Notes under the pieces: generated by a model
Seen by the model: the letters and a program-made list of their open reading frames with translations, nothing else
Told to the model about the DNA's origin: nothing
Database searches by the model: none
Part shown: in pieces, positions 5,789-5,896 of the stretch
Layout of the letters: each line of letters starts with the position of its first letter
Position numbering within the stretch: position 1 is the first letter of the stretch
Origin: Methylococcus sp. UBA6136
GTDB lineage: Bacteria; Pseudomonadota; Gammaproteobacteria; Methylococcales; Methylococcaceae
Assembly (NCBI GenBank): GCA_002423305.1
Contig: DIVI01000068.1
Coordinates: forward strand, 1-5,896
DNA length: 5,896 bases
Direction: 5' to 3'
Position numbers and translations under genes: made by a program

Positions 5789-5896
5789 TCAGCTTGCCGG
5801 GAAGTAAGGTCGATATTGGTCTTGCAGACCTAAATCTTCTGCCACTGTGCGCAGGGTCAGATGACCTTGATACGTATTGAGCGCCTTGGCAAAGCC
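5789..5896 (-). CDS. ald: Probable alanine dehydrogenase, C-terminal end only
   Basis: Read on the - strand from the window edge, the frame gives 35 residues ending at TGA (complement of 5789-5791). It begins GFAKALNTYQGHLT and continues with TVAEDLGL. The pattern of LNTYxGHLT followed by a VAExLGL segment resembles the C-terminus of bacterial alanine dehydrogenases, which interconvert alanine and pyruvate with NAD. Only the tail is visible and the nucleotide-binding domain is outside the window, so this is a tentative identification. chrA follows 38 bases later on the same strand. Confidence 0.6.
   Translation of the reverse strand, partial: GFAKALNTYQGHLTLRTVAEDLGLQDQYRPYFPAS

Overview
The window is a gene-dense stretch of moderately GC-rich DNA. 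Protein similarity and gene order suggest a proteobacterium, possibly one with active sulfur metabolism, but the sequence does not fix the genus. It contains two convergent gene sets. On the + strand a cysteine/sulfur operon runs from before the left edge to about 4253. On the - strand a second set runs from the right edge to 4386. A strong stem-loop terminator at 4274-4304 lies between them.

The + strand operon begins with the last 16 codons of a cysK-like cysteine synthase (1-51). A serine O-acetyltransferase of the EpsC/CysE type (57-1013) follows almost directly. After a short spacer with two small hairpins comes a Family 2A encapsulin shell protein of the SrpI type (preferred start 1127, end 2056). 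Overlapping its 3' end by 26 bases is a 740-residue SufS-like cysteine desulfurase (2031-4253). It carries a roughly 330-residue, low-complexity N-terminal extension of the kind that loads this enzyme into Family 2A encapsulin shells. This is the main system of the window: a protein nanocompartment for desulfurase-derived sulfur, encoded together with the two enzymes that make its substrate cysteine. The implied flow is serine to O-acetylserine (SAT), to cysteine (CysK), then to alanine plus enzyme-bound or elemental sulfur inside the shell. Encapsulated desulfurases of this type are known from cyanobacteria and from Acinetobacter, so the system class is described. The very long cargo domain with three spaced YFL motifs, and the exact cysK-SAT-shell-desulfurase layout, are the parts worth examining.

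The - strand carries the C-terminal 35 codons of what looks like an alanine dehydrogenase (5789-5896). After 38 bases a two-domain ChrA chromate transporter follows (4386-5750). An alanine dehydrogenase could dispose of the alanine made by the desulfurase, and chromate is a sulfate analogue, but both links are inference from proximity only. No RNA gene, insertion sequence, CRISPR array or prophage was seen. The promoters of both operons appear to lie outside the window.
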